A stretch of DNA of 64,000 nucleotides, taken from positions 28,653,029 to 28,717,028 of the forward strand of contig OY978527.1 of assembly GCA_963854835.1 (NCBI GenBank), read 5' to 3'. A model generated the notes under the pieces. The model did not search any database and was not told the origin of the DNA. It worked only from the letters and a program-made list of their open reading frames with translations. Of the stretch, positions 1-11,839 are shown one piece after another. The position numbers and the translations under genes were made by a program. Within the stretch, counting starts at the first letter, position 1. Each line of letters starts with the position of its first letter. The stretch comes from Megamerina dolium (Eukaryota; Arthropoda; Insecta; Diptera; Megamerinidae).

Positions 1-270
1 CCTTATATCATAGATTACTTATGCTAAATTTCATCGAAATAGCTCAATATTTACTCAAGTTATCGTGCGAACCAGCCAGGTGACAGACAGACGGACGGAC
101 CGACGGACGGACGGACGGACGGACATCGTTAAATCGAAAATTTAATCGACGCTGATCACGAATATATATCTATGTCTATATCTCCGGAGATTCCTTCAAG
201 TGGACACAAACATCTGACCGAAATGAATATACCATGCATATTGCATTATGCAGGGTATAATAATTGAAAT
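1..270. repeat. mini-me/DINE-like dispersed repeat with (GGAC)n core
   Basis: A GGAC/GACA tetranucleotide tract at about 82-126 is set in a sequence whose flanks recur, diverged, at 5950-6200 (shared: a stretch about 'tcaagttatcgtg', then 'tccggagattccttcaagt', then an 'aaaatgaat...gcatt' segment). A GTCY microsatellite inside a dispersed element is typical of dipteran mini-me elements, which are related to DINE/INE-1 non-autonomous Helitrons. The family assignment is from memory; the repeat and its second copy are visible. The left boundary lies outside the window. Confidence 0.4.
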
Positions 271-2856
271 GAAAGAATAAACAAATGCATGTGAGATGTT
301 TGACCTTTATATACAACCAGAGGGTTATTGTAACAAAATATTTTCGAATTTTTCACTTTGATTTCACAAAGCTGTCTTTTGATTTTCTTCTATACACTTA
401 TTTCAAAACGATAGCGTCAAAATTCCTCTCTGGGAATTCCGTACTTTGTTAAGTTCATTCTTGATATAAAAACTACAGATAGTTCCTCTTTCATACTCTC
501 ACCAAAAATTTTGACATATAATCGTGAGCTTCACTTTTAATTACTTTGTCAAGATTTTTATTACCATTGTCACCTTGTTCAAGTTCAATTGTATTAAGGG
601 TATTATAGGGGTATATAATTCACATTTAGGCTTTTGAATATAATTTGCCAAACATATTTTTACGCTTTTGTTATGTCACCACACGCGAAAGGGTCTAAGC
701 ACACAAAGAAATATATCGGCAACTGCTTTAATTTAAGTAAATTTCAAATTAAAAATTTTTGTATTGTATTATCAGAAAAGTGTTGACCCATACGGCAAGT
801 AGTGCAATCTATAAGAGCTTTTGTTTCAAAAATTGTTGCAAATAATTTTAAATATAAATTTCATCATTTTGAAAAATCGTCAAAATTCCCAGTGCATCTG
901 CAAAATTTAGGGATTTTTTAAAGGAATATAAGGCAACACATAATTCATGTTTTAATATATCCGACAAAAAGAACGAATGGAATTACCTGTCCATTTATAT
1001 CACGATTATATTATGATATTGAGCTTATTTTTGATTAAATCTTATATCTGTCAAAGGTATATTAGCAAAGTAATATTATTATAACAATAACTAGAACAAT
1101 TAACCAGATAATATTACTATGGCAATAATAGAAAAGCACTTGTAATCCGTTTGTCCACGTATTTGTCAAACGTAGACAATGTAAACAAGATGCGATCTAG
1201 CTAGACTGTGAGCAATTGAAATAGTTTTGATATATAATTGGGAAGAAATAATTTAGAGAAATTGTGAAAATCGAAAAAATATAAACAAAATGACACAAGA
1301 TATATATCAAGGCTAATTTTTGAAGAATTTAAAACGGAAGCACTTCAACAAACAGACACTGACATGGTGGCAAATTAATCATAACGAACTGCAAATATTA
1401 AGTAAATAGAATGAGAAAAAATAAAAGTATAAGACAGCTGTTATTGTAACATCATTTATTTGATTTGTACAAAGTTATTGTGAAGTGACTGAATTGAATA
1501 TTGTTTGATTTTTTTGCCAAACCATAAAAAATTGTCTTTATAATCACAGCATCATAGTTTGTGGTAATTAAGATGTCGACTATTTATGGCATACTCACAT
1601 CCAGTTCCAAGAAAAAAAATCTTTATTTTTTATAATTGCCTGATTCAATGACAATGAATGAGTTAGACAGCAACCAAAATAAAAGAATACTAAAATTAAG
1701 AATTTATAAACATTTTTAGAATTATTTATAAATTCACCTTTGGAAAATTGATATTTATAAACTTCCAAAAAATTTCTAATTGAAAATGTTTTAGGTATTC
1801 AATATTTTTTGTTTACATTTATTTGATTGCGTTATAAAAGCGCAAGCGTATGAGTAGCATAAATATTTTCGGATGATTCTGCTATCAATGAATTCCATAA
1901 ATTCCAATGGTTTCTTAAAAATAAACAAAGATGTGTGCAAAGTATCTACTGCATATGCACATATAAATAATTGCCCACCAATTTAAGTCAGTATGTGTGT
2001 CTATATTTCAGTTATTAAAAACATCATACTTTACAATAGCAACGAACAATGGAAATAAACCTTGACTCCCTGAACGAATCAAATGCGTATGCTAATTTAT
2101 ACATATGTTACATTTAGAGTGGTCCTTTATTTCTTTTCCTATTTTCTCTTTTTAGGTATTAAAATGTCACTGCTAAAATTTTGTGCAAATATATAATGTC
2201 CATATTTCGATTTTATATGTCGTATTTAGGTATGTAGGATTTTTTCATATAAGTCATTATTTGCTAATTAATAATACATCTTTGTTCCATTGTATGTTTA
2301 CGACATCGACATATGAAATCTCTCATGATTCTATGGTGCTAATATTCTGTGGTGCTAATATTCTTTTTCAACTTAAAACTGGGGTTATTTAATAACGAAA
2401 AAACAGGTGAAAAGTTTAGATAAAATATTAAGAAATGTAAAATTGTCAACAGTTTTTAATAAAATCTTGACAGCGGAAGGTGATGGTAGACGAATATGTT
2501 TACTTTCAAAGCAATACACTATTTTTCAAATTGCTAAGGACGTCTTTAACGTATGTAAATAGTATATGTATGTGTATAGGCACTTGTAAATATTTAGAAA
2601 AATGCCTTTGGTATTTCTAAAAGCGTTTTCGTAAATAAAGAAAGAAAATTTTAGAAAATCATACGTAGTGTTACTTTTTTACGTTGGTTGCCATACATAC
2701 ATATTTACTGATATAAAACAAATGATGACTCGTTACGATTGATTGGTTAATTTCCTTTTTTCAATGAGTTTTCACATAAATGTTGTTATTTTGTTGAGAC
2801 GCACAAAGTAAGTAAGTGAGGAATTCGTATGGAAAATAGTTTAACTTGGGCGGTAA
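271..2856. other. AT-rich intergenic DNA, no gene recognised
   Basis: About 2.6 kb of AT-rich sequence with stops in all frames. The longest open stretch (2183-2392, +) begins at a non-ATG codon and resembles nothing I know. No TIR pair, tRNA-like head or transposase trace was seen. Confidence 0.5.
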
Positions 2857-3153
2857 TCATTCCTCGGCTAATTTGAAAGACGTAATAGACCTAAACTTTG
2901 CAGCATTTGCGAAGTTTGAGCACAACAAAAATTGGTCTCGGAAAAGATCTTGAAAGTGTTGAATATTTATGTCATAAGAGTTATAACGTTCAGAATCGGC
3001 GGATACAAGTAGGGCCTTTCCACTGTCCAAATGTTTCATGTTTTCATAGTTTTCAGCGATTTCACTATACTTTTTAATTGAAAGAAATGTGGGGAAAATA
3101 AGAACGGCTTTGAGGTCTTCAAAAATACAAATGCCAAATAAAGAGACAAGCAT
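2857..3153 (-). CDS. hypothetical ORF, 98 codons
   Basis: From an ATG at 3153 (minus) this frame stays open for 98 codons to a TAA at 2857. The N-terminus is hydrophobic (MLVSLFGICIF) and could be a signal or anchor segment; the remainder is polar with no motif I recognise. The frame is open for another 15 codons upstream of this ATG, so it could be the last exon of a gene on the minus strand. No homology can be named. An ORF of this length can arise by chance in AT-rich DNA. Confidence 0.2.
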   Translation of the reverse strand: MLVSLFGICIFEDLKAVLIFPTFLSIKKYSEIAENYENMKHLDSGKALLVSADSERYNSYDINIQHFQDLFRDQFLLCSNFANAAKFRSITSFKLAEE

Positions 3154-3198
3154 AAAATATATAAAGTTTTTTAAACATCGTATTTCAAGAGATTTCAA

Positions 3199-3869
3199 GA
3201 AGTGTCACTACGACCGCACGGAAGGACGATTTGGTTTGATGGTATTTTGTTGAGTCCTGTTGGAATATAATAGGAAAAAATTATTTCAAGTCAAGTTTTG
3301 ATCAATATTAGCATAGATTTTGAACTTTTGGGGGCAGACAAATTAACGGAGAACAAACTATCACCTGTGCTGCATTTTGCTTTCGTGTGACTCTAAAACG
3401 AGATCGCTTTATTTGTTAAAAATTGCTCAATGCAGAATGGTATCTCATATACAATAAAAATACCGAATTCGGTAAATAGCCACGAGCGATCCTACGTAGT
3501 ACCACCGTTGATATTTGGAATTACACTTTTTTTGAGCAACGCTTAGTTCGTCACTTTCAAAGTCTCTTCAAATGCTTTGCTTATAGCCTATTTATCATAA
3601 TTCGCTGAATACTTTCGATATATGTGGTATACTAAGTAGTTGGAAGTGTATATACGAACGTTTTCTTAGCATTTCTATAAGATTTTGAATCTGTCGCTTA
3701 CTACGTTTTGACCGCATGACCTTCAGTTGAATTTACTTGTAACTGCTCATGTACGAATTAATGCAGGAACATAACTTATTTACATGCGAACACTGTGACC
3801 TTAAAGAATTACTTGTACGTCGTAGATTTTACAAAAACCTAGTTAGCATACAAGTCTGAAGAGTAGTTA
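3199..3869. other. 5' flank of the P450 array
   Basis: About 670 bp with no ORF or repeat recognised. It would contain the promoter of first exon A if that exon has its own promoter. I could not pick out a convincing core promoter. Confidence 0.4.
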
Positions 3870-4461
3870 ATGCAGTCCTTCCGCAGCATGCAAACCGACA
3901 TGGTTTATACAATCGCAGTAGTGGTGTTTTTAAGCATATTGACGGTGAAGATACTCATGTCAAAGCGAGTTCGAGAATATTTTCGGGCTTTATATTTATC
4001 ACAAGAATTTCCTGGACCTCTAGCTATACCATTAATTGGTAATGGATATCTTTCATTTCATTTGAAGACTGAAAGTGTATTACCGTTACTTAAACAACTC
4101 TTGAAAACTTATGGGAAAACATTTCGACTTTGGCTTGGTTTTGAATTGACCATTATAATGGCTGATGTTAAGGACATTGAGGTTGTTCTTCATAGTACTT
4201 CCGTGTTGAACAAATCGTCAGCATATAAAGTGATAAGACCTTGGTTACGTGAAGGCCTACTTATTAGCGAGAATGCGAAATGGTTTCAACGCCGGAAAGC
4301 CCTAACACCGGCTTTTCACTTTAAGATACTCGAGAAATTCGTGGACATATTCGATCGAGAATCGCATGTTTTTGTTAAGTGTCTACATGAACAAATGCAA
4401 CAATCAAATGAAGTGAATTTAGGCCATTGGATACGTTTAGCAACTTTGGATATAATATGTG
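3870..4461 (+). CDS. Cyp4d-like P450 first exon A, without exons 2-4 of its own
   Basis: This is the first coding exon of a CYP4 P450: an N-terminal membrane anchor (MVYTIAVVVFLSILTV from the ATG at 3900), a proline hinge (PGPLAIPLIGN), the 'KDIEVVL' segment, 'PWLREGLLIS', 'RRKALTPAFHFKIL' and an end at 'LDIICG'. Start choice is between 3870 and 3900; 3900 aligns with the start of gene B. The frame is intact and ends on TGT-G followed by GT (donor GTAGGT at 4462), in the same phase as the other first exons. No exon 2, 3 or 4 is found between 4462 and 7528. It resembles first exon B more than C or D (shared 'LSQ' before the hinge and 'KSS.Y'). It is either an alternative first exon spliced to the gene B tail (acceptor at 8175, giving 516 aa from 3900), or a remnant of a gene that lost its tail. 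Substrate unknown. Confidence 0.75.
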
Positions 4462-5135
4462 GTAGGTACAATACAAAAATATAACTTCATCAAATAACGT
4501 ATATGTATTTCCTATAGCCCTTACCATTTTGAATTAAACGTTTGAAATAAACTATACTTATATAGATGATATAAAATGTGACGCTACGCGTCCCTTTAAA
4601 GTAGTAGATCATAGATGCTGCGCAGAAAGCATTAATATTTAGATACCATAATTACCATAAATTGTAAACATATATGATAGTGTGTTTATATCCGTTATTG
4701 CAGCATATATATGATAGAGTAGGCATTCCGAATCTGTGCCATGTTGAAATTAGTTATTTAAGTTTTGTGACATCATGCTAAAAATTAGTGCAATAAGGTC
4801 GAATTTGTTTGATTCATTTGATATTAAAGAACGTAGCAGAGGTACCTGTAAAAAATACTAACTAAAAAAAAATACTAAAATGTGTCATTTCAAAATAATC
4901 ATTTTCTATTTTCTGCATTAAACTTTTAATCCCTAAAAGGTATGCTCGTATATTGAATATGACCTCCTCACAGCCATTTTTAAGACGAATGTAGCGACAA
5001 CATTGAGCGGATCAGTGCGCTAAATTTGCATATTAGCCATACAAAATAGTGGGCATAGTCTTTTATTGTATTTCTCGCCGATTACTAAATTGTAATCGTA
5101 TGGCTTGACGTTCTACAAAGTTGGTCCTAACGTAA
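4462..5135. other. sequence after first exon A, no P450 exon
   Basis: Searched by eye for the conserved exon 2 ('MGVS.NAQ'), helix I and heme-binding sequences of the paralogs; none is present. AT-rich, no other gene seen. Confidence 0.55.
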
Positions 5136-5139
5136 ACAG

Positions 5140-5950
5140 GACTTTGATAGATCATTGAATCAACATTTTTACAAAATGAATTTATTTTATTCAAAATAGT
5201 CTCCATCTGTTTCAATACAGCGATTTGCATTGGAAAAAGCATTTCGAATTGTCCTTTAGATTGATGGTATAATCTTTTTGAATGGCCAGCGCTTTCCTTT
5301 CATGGGCAAATGCATTTTTCCAAACAAATCAAAGTCGCATGGTGCAAGATCTGGCGAATATGGAGAGTGGTTGATGGTCAAAATGCGATTTTTGTGAAAA
5401 AAAAAAAAAAAATACAGTCACAACGAAGTCTCGGTAAATTATGCCATTCGAATTGTTAAAATAAATCAACATTGTCTTCACTTTTGACTTTTCCAAACCA
5501 ATTTTTTCAGATTAGGCTCGTCTGAGTGCTTAATATGGCACTTTGGCGCTTGGTTTCAGAATCGCATTGAAAACATCACGTTTCGTAGCCAGTTACAACA
5601 TTGAACAAGCTTGGATTTTTTTCGCGTCAAATGTTGAATTCTGAGCAATTTTTGGTCGTCAGTAAATTTGTGCAGAACAAAGCATGAATACACCTTACGA
5701 AGACCCAAATAATCGGTTAAAATGCAATGAATCGTTGATTTGTAGAATATCTACAAATTCCATTACCGTCAATTTCACAGCAGATTTAGGCTGATTTTTT
5801 TACAAATTCACTCACTCCTTTGATCAAATCTTCGGTGATCACAATTTTTCACTGGTCCACATGTTCGTTGTCATTAAGTGTTTTGTATTCTCTAAGTGTT
5901 TCATGTGAGCATTACAGTTGATAGGTTGATATTACACTTTTCAATAGCAT
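5140..5950 (-). pseudogene. degenerate mariner-family transposase
   Basis: Read on the minus strand, broken frames give pieces typical of a mariner transposase: 'LLRIQH'-like text, 'NVVTG.E' around the first catalytic Asp, 'SKVKTMLIYF' followed by 'GIIYRDF', and near 5200-5350 the C-terminal 'ATLI.LEKCICP.K' and 'ANRCIETDG'-like residues. Many stops and frameshifts; an A-run at about 5397 interrupts it. I could not find its terminal repeats. It is an old, inactive copy between first exons A and B. Confidence 0.6.
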
Positions 5951-6200
5951 CCGTACCCTATAAGACTATAGGTAGCTCAAATGAAATTTCGCCGAGATAT
6001 CTCAACATTTGTTCAAGTTATCGTGTGGTACCCATAATGTGAAAGGCAAATGGTTAAGTGAGGCGGTGACACTAATAAAAAATATATGTATTACCATGCC
6101 TCCGATAACTGATTCAAGTCGATACAAAAATCTAGCCAAAATGAATTTCTTTAATTCGCATTTCGGTGCAGAGTACAACACTAACTGACAGTATATGCCG
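5950..6200. repeat. second diverged copy of the repeat at 1-270
   Basis: Shares with 1-270 the run 'tcaagttatcgtg', then after a gap 'ctccgataactgattcaagt', 'acaaa..tctagccaaaatgaat' and 'gcattt'. The tetranucleotide core is missing here. Probably a non-autonomous Helitron or mini-me relic; the family name is an inference. Confidence 0.35.
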
Positions 6201-7528
6201 TACTAATGGCCGTAGATTTGTGTTGAAAAAGTTGATCTCATGTATGTGTAGTATCAAACTCTACTAACGGGTTTTCCTAAAGATAAATTTTGTTGTGTGA
6301 TTTAGTTCTCTGTGTTTATATTTTATACTAGTTTGTGAAGGAAAAACGTAAACATAACATATGATTTTGCCATCCACACTCTTAAAATCCACAAATTTCA
6401 AAGTGCTGCCATATTATCTCTGCTTTTATTAAACAAAGCCCTATGAATATGCAGCATTAGTTTAATATTAGACATTTTGTTAGTTAACTAATGGTTTAAC
6501 CAATGACTAGGAATCTGATTCTGAACGTTTATACAAGGAGCTTTTAATATAGCTGCTATATTTTATATTATAAATTCAAAAAATCCAAAAAAACCAAATC
6601 ATTTTTACTAAGGCAATATTACCAAGATATTTTTTTTTGTGTGTGTTTTGTGTCTATATTTTAATTCGTCAACTATAAACGCACTCGAAATAAACTTTAG
6701 TGTGAAAGCAATACGAATTTGTGCTGCATCAGCGGTTGTTTAACAAATGAGGTTAAAATATAATTGGCTAAATTTGAATTCAACCCTAAAACGTTTTATG
6801 AAAACGTTTATAATTTTATTAGAGATATTCACAAAAATATTTAGCACAGCATTATAGTTAAACTGTTTTTTTTCGACTTGTAACACTTTGGGGGTTCTTA
6901 CAATACTTGCCTAAAAGTTATTTTCAAATGAACATATCCATAATCTGGCAACTTGAGAGCTCGATATAGATAAGTGCTAAACAATAATAGCTACATTTGT
7001 ACATAAATATTTGTGTCTGTGTGTAATTATTTATTAAAAAAAAATTAAGAAGCTCATTAACAAACACACTGTTAAGAGTAACAGTAACAAGTAATGTGAG
7101 ATCATTGAAAATAATTGTTTAGCATAGCAGAACCTCTATATACCCTACAAGGTATAGTAAGGTTCGTATTTATATGTTTAACCATTGTAGGTTTAAGTCA
7201 TGCTATGCGAGTATACATAATCGTATGTGTATTTTACATACGATGTGCATTAACGCAATCACCAGTTGTTTCCAATGTACCGGGGCAGATTTGAATGTCG
7301 TACATACATATGTACATATGTATAACGAACAATACATATGAATAGTGATATCATCAATTAAAGAGCGAGAACTTCAGTATACTACATAGTACGATAGCTA
7401 ATGCCGGCTCATAAAAACAAGAAATTAAATTAGTAAACTTGAAATAAATAAAAATAATAATCAAAGTGCAAAAACTAAAATAACTCTAGATGTACTGATT
7501 AAAATACATATTAGTCGACGTATTGACA
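6200..7528. other. intergenic region and 5' flank of gene B
   Basis: About 1.3 kb, AT-rich, with no ORF, TIR pair or retroelement trace. The proximal few hundred bases should hold the promoter of first exon B. Short 'acatacatatgtacat' palindromes near 7300 are common low-complexity fly sequence. Confidence 0.45.
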
Positions 7529-9712
7529 ATGGTTTTCGCAGTAATACTCTCAGCTGCCATTGCAATAATAGTTTTCTATGTTGTTTGGCATTTACGTAAA
7601 TATATACGCATTCTACGGTTATCGCAACAATTCGACGGACCACCAGCATTACCGATTATCGGTCATGCCAATCTCTTTGTCGGATTGAAACCGGAAGATG
7701 TGTGCCCGCTAATGCAGCAGCTTATGCTAGAATATCGCAAAACGTTAAAGATATGGTTCGGTCCCGAATTGAATCTGTTCATGTCCGATGTCAAGGATAT
7801 CGAAGTACTTTTGGGATCTACGCTGTTACTCACTAAATCCTCAGAGTATGATTTAATGCGTAATTGGCTGAACGATGGACTTCTCTTGAGTAAAGGTCCG
7901 AAATGGTTTAAGCGCCGACGTGCACTTACGCCCGCATTTCATTTTCAAATACTCAACTGTTTCATTGAGATATTTGATCGTCAATCGCGCATTTTTATAG
8001 AAAAATTGCGAGATTACACCGCTCAATCGGCTGTGGTGGATCTCAGTTATTTGCTGAACTTGATAACATTGGATATTATCTGTGGTGAGTGCATGAAAAT
8101 GAAAAAGATTGTATTTAATTGTGTTTGTGCAAATTGAGTGAATTACAATTTATTATGTATTCGGTACATGATAGAATCTTCTATGGGCGTATCAGTGGAT
8201 GCACAAATGAATGTCGATTCGGAGTATGTGAAAGCGGTAAAAACGTAAGTTAAACCATTAATTCATTTACCGTAGTTGAAGTTCCCCATAAATCATCTCA
8301 TCAATGAATTTGTTAATATTTTTTTTTTTGCGAATTTGCAGAGTTCATCAAAGTATACTGCATTATTCAGATTTATGCTTGGTTTTCATTCTGCTGACAG
8401 ACACCTTATAACTGTCGCTTACACTTTTTTATGATAAAGACATTTTTATTTATTTTTGTAAACTGGCAAAGTTTTCGCATTGTTTCTCAATGACTTACGT
8501 TCACATAAATGCCAATTTGCCGATTTTAACATTTAACCCAAAAGCTGTGCCATTTAAGCATAGTTTTCACCAAATGCCAGTTTGTTCACTTATTTGATTG
8601 TAATCGCTTTTAAATAATACATATTGGAGATCAGGCATTCTGTAATAATGTATGTCTGTATTACCTCATGCACAAGAATGTTTAATTACCTCGATTTGTA
8701 ATTAAATTGTTTTATTATTCTACCTACAGAGTTGCCACTGTTATACACAAGCGCATATTTGATATAAAATATCGTTTTGACTTGATTTATAAATTTACAC
8801 AATTGGCCCGTGACGAAGCTAAAGCTTTGGCCACTATACATGGATTCACAGAGAAAATTATTGTACAACGGCGTGAAGAACTGTTAAAGTCACAGATGGG
8901 CGAACATGAAGGTGAAAAAATTACATGGGAAGAGCGTGAAATTGGTCTAAAAAAGAGAATGGCATTTCTCGACATATTGCTACAATTGGAAATCGATGGC
9001 AAACCATTAAGTAATTTGGAAATACGTGAAGAAGTTGATACATTTATGTTTGCCGGTCACGATACTACCTCATCTGCACTGTTATTCTTTTTCTATAATA
9101 TCGCTTCATATCCGGAATGTCAGCGAAAATGTTTTGAAGAAATTGTCAGTGTATTGGGAACAGATTGTGCGAGTTCAATCGATGCTGAAGCCTTAAATAA
9201 ACTTCATTATGTGGAGTTATGTTTACGCGAAACATTAAGATTGTATCCATCTGTACCAGTATTGGGTCGAAGAGTCACGGAGGAGTTCGAAATAAGTTTG
9301 TATAGAGCATAGTATTGAGTCACTCTATCAAATTTCATGATTTTTTTTATATATGTTAGATGGTAAAATTATACCAGCCGGCTGCAATATTGGTGTATCT
9401 TCACTATTTCTTGGACGTCTTGAGGAACTTTTTCCTGAGCCCAACTCATTTAAGCCTGAGCGTTTCGATGTAAATGCATGCACTACGGAGAAACTGAGTC
9501 CCTACGCTTATATACCATTCTCAGCAGGTCCACGTAATTGTATTGGCCAAAAGTTTGCTATGCTGGAAATGAAAACGATCGTGGCAAATGTTTTACGTAA
9601 TTACCAAGTGTTATGTGTAGATGACTCAAAAGAGGAACCGATTTTAATTGGAGAAATCATACTGCGTACTCGTGATCCGATAATGTTCAAACTTAAGGAA
9701 CGAATATATTAG
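7529..9712 (+). CDS. CYP4-family cytochrome P450, Cyp4d-like (gene B), complete
   Basis: Four coding exons: 7529-8084, 8175-8244, 8730-9295 and 9360-9712, all with GT-AG introns, encoding 514 aa. It is a microsomal heme monooxygenase; CYP4 enzymes typically hydroxylate fatty acids, hormones or xenobiotics, but the substrate here is unknown. Visible features: membrane anchor at residues 1-22, Pro hinge (PPALPIIGH), CYP4 helix I signature EVDTFMFAGHDTT, K-helix ETLR, FKPERF, and heme loop FSAGPRNCIG with Cys458 as axial ligand. The start ATG is chosen because the upstream in-frame TTG is not a start and the anchor follows directly. Position 317 in helix I is Ala, where the three paralogs have Glu; in CYP4 enzymes that Glu forms an ester bond to heme. 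Intron 2 is long (485 bp) compared with 61-85 bp in the others. First exon A upstream may be an alternative start for this gene. Confidence 0.92.
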
Positions 9713-9775
9713 AAATGTTTATTTATTTATTCAATTTTGAAAAAATCAACAATCAAAGATTTATTAATTTTTTAA

Positions 9776-9781
9776 AATAAA
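9776..9781 (+). terminator. AATAAA polyadenylation signal of gene B
   Basis: First AATAAA after the gene B stop codon, 64 bp downstream. Position and context suit a poly(A) signal. Confidence 0.5.
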
Positions 9782-10163
9782 ATTGTATAAAATGCATAAA
9801 CATGTTGACTCTTCTTATAGAAAATGAACAAATAAATAAAAATGTATTATTTTTATAAATACAATTGTTTAAAATGCATAAAGATGTTAACCGTTTTAAT
9901 AGAAAATAATTATATAATATATAATTACAACACGAGTTTACAGTTGTTATGGTCAGGAGATCTCAATACAATTTTCCCATATAGACTTTGACCTTCTAAA
10001 CACGGAAATCAAAAATTTTTTATTTTCGTAGGTATTGTAAATAAGTGGAAGAAAGATAATTTACTCCTGTGAGACATAGTTCTTACACAGCACTAGAGTC
10101 CCAATTACCATATTTTCTGGCCAAAATTTAAATAAACTAAATATCGTTTTGAAAGTTTGCATA
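9782..10163. other. spacer between gene B and the Tc1 element
   Basis: AT-rich, nothing recognised. Confidence 0.45.
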
Positions 10164-10165
10164 TA

Positions 10166-11801
10166 CAGCCGTTGTCAACTAATTAGAAACGGCTATTTAA
10201 AAAAAAATATTTTGTATTTTGTAAATTAAAGCTATTTTTTTATTGCCAATAAGCATTTTAATAACATATATATTCATTCAATTACACAAAAAGAAACGAA
10301 ATAAGTTAAACACTTCAAGTATTAAAGAGAAATTAAAAGTTTTTTCTAACCACTTCATTTTTTTTGAGACACCTAATTAGAAACGTTGAATCTGGTTACA
10401 TTTAAACTGGAAGAATTTTTTATAATTGTGAAAATCAGATAAAATTAAATATTTAAAAGAATAAAGATAGTGTTTTGAATAAATTTTGAGTGTCCATAAG
10501 ATAGTAAATATGGGTAAAGCGAAGAGTTGTACTACAGACCTTAGAAGGGTAATAATTGAGCTTCAAGCCGCAGGATTTTCATATCAGGAAATTGTAAATC
10601 AAATGAAATGTTCGAAAGAGATGGTTTTTAATACTATTAGCCATTTCCGAAAATATAAGACACATATGAACGTTCCACGACAAGAAGCGACCTCGCAAAA
10701 CATCGAATTTCATCGACAAGAAAATAAAACAAATATCACAAATGAACCCAAGAAAAAGTTCTGGAGCCATTCAACGGGAGATCCATTCGGACTACGGAGT
10801 ATCCATATCAAAACGTATTTTTGCACGTCGTTTGGTTGAATCTGGCCTTCATGGAAGAATCGCACGCAAGAAACCTTTGGTGACGTCTAACCAATGAAAA
10901 CGCCGTTTGGAATTCGCTGAAGAAGACGCAGCTTGGACTGAACACCAATGGAAATTTATGGTCTGGAGTGATGAAACTAAAATTAATCGCATAGGTCTAT
11001 ATGGTAGAATGTATGTAAGACGCCCAAAAAATGCTAAACTTGACCCAAAATATGTGTCGCCGATCATTACGCATGGCGGAGGTTCCATAACCGTATGGGG
11101 GTGCTTCTCCTGGAATGGTGTTGGTCCGCTTTGTCCAATTGATGGTACTTTATTGAAAGAAAAATATGTTAAGATTCTTCAAAATGTTATGCTACCATGA
11201 GCCGAAGAAAATATGCCCGTTATTTGGAGATTCCAGCAAGATAACGACCCAAAACATACGGATAAATTAACCATAAAGTTCTTTGAGGACAATTAAATCC
11301 GTCTTTTAGAATGGCCTTCATCGAGTGCAGACTTAAATCCCATAGAACATTTACGGAATGACTTGAAAAAGGAAATTAGTGGTAAAAATATCACGAATTT
11401 GAATCATCTTTTCGAAGAAGCTAAAAGGGCTGTCGTTTAAGTTTAATCAAGTCTATCCAGCGCCGATGTCAAGTTGTTATCAAACAAAAAGATTATCCCA
11501 CGAAATATTAGCCACCAAGCCCAAAATTCTCACATTTGACATAAATTTAAGCTTCGTTTCTAATTAGATGTCTCAAAAAAAAAAAAATGAAGTGGTTAGA
11601 AAAAACTTTTAATTTCTCTTTAATACTTGAATTGTTTAACTTATTTCGTTTCTTTTTGTGTAATTGAATGAATATATATGTTATTAAAATGCTTAAAATG
11701 CATTATTAAAATGCTAATTGGCAATAAAAAAATACCTTTAATTTACAAAATACAAAATATATTTTTTTAAGTAGCCGTTTCTAATTAGTTGACAACGGCT
11801 G
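10166..11801 (+). mobile_element. Tc1-like DNA transposon, 1636 bp, TA target site
   Basis: Both ends carry CAGCCGTTGTCAACTAATTA as an inverted repeat, and the inverted similarity continues inwards for about 220 bp (10166-10387 and 11559-11801). A TA lies directly outside each end (10164-10165, 11802-11803), the usual Tc1/mariner target duplication. The TIRs are long for this group. A broken transposase lies between them. The element sits between P450 genes B and C. Confidence 0.9.
10510..11440 (+). pseudogene. Tc1-type transposase, broken
   Basis: The ATG at 10510 opens a frame with an N-terminal helix-turn-helix region ('GFSYQEIVNQMKCS', 'VFNTISHF'). A frameshift near 10740 and several stops interrupt it. 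Later segments give the catalytic domain: 'VWSDETK' (first Asp, about 10960), 'FQQDNDPKHT' (second Asp, about 11230) and 'SADLNPIEHL' (Glu, about 11330), the DD34E pattern of Tc1. Internal stops at about 10890, 11197 and 11294 rule out a functional protein. Confidence 0.85.
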
Positions 11802-11839
11802 TACGTTTTGGGGATAATAAATAGGGGTTACTGAAAAAT

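Noticed and set aside
3870..7528. Gene A as a complete separate P450
   Set aside because: No exon 2, helix I, ExxR or heme-loop sequence is present before first exon B.
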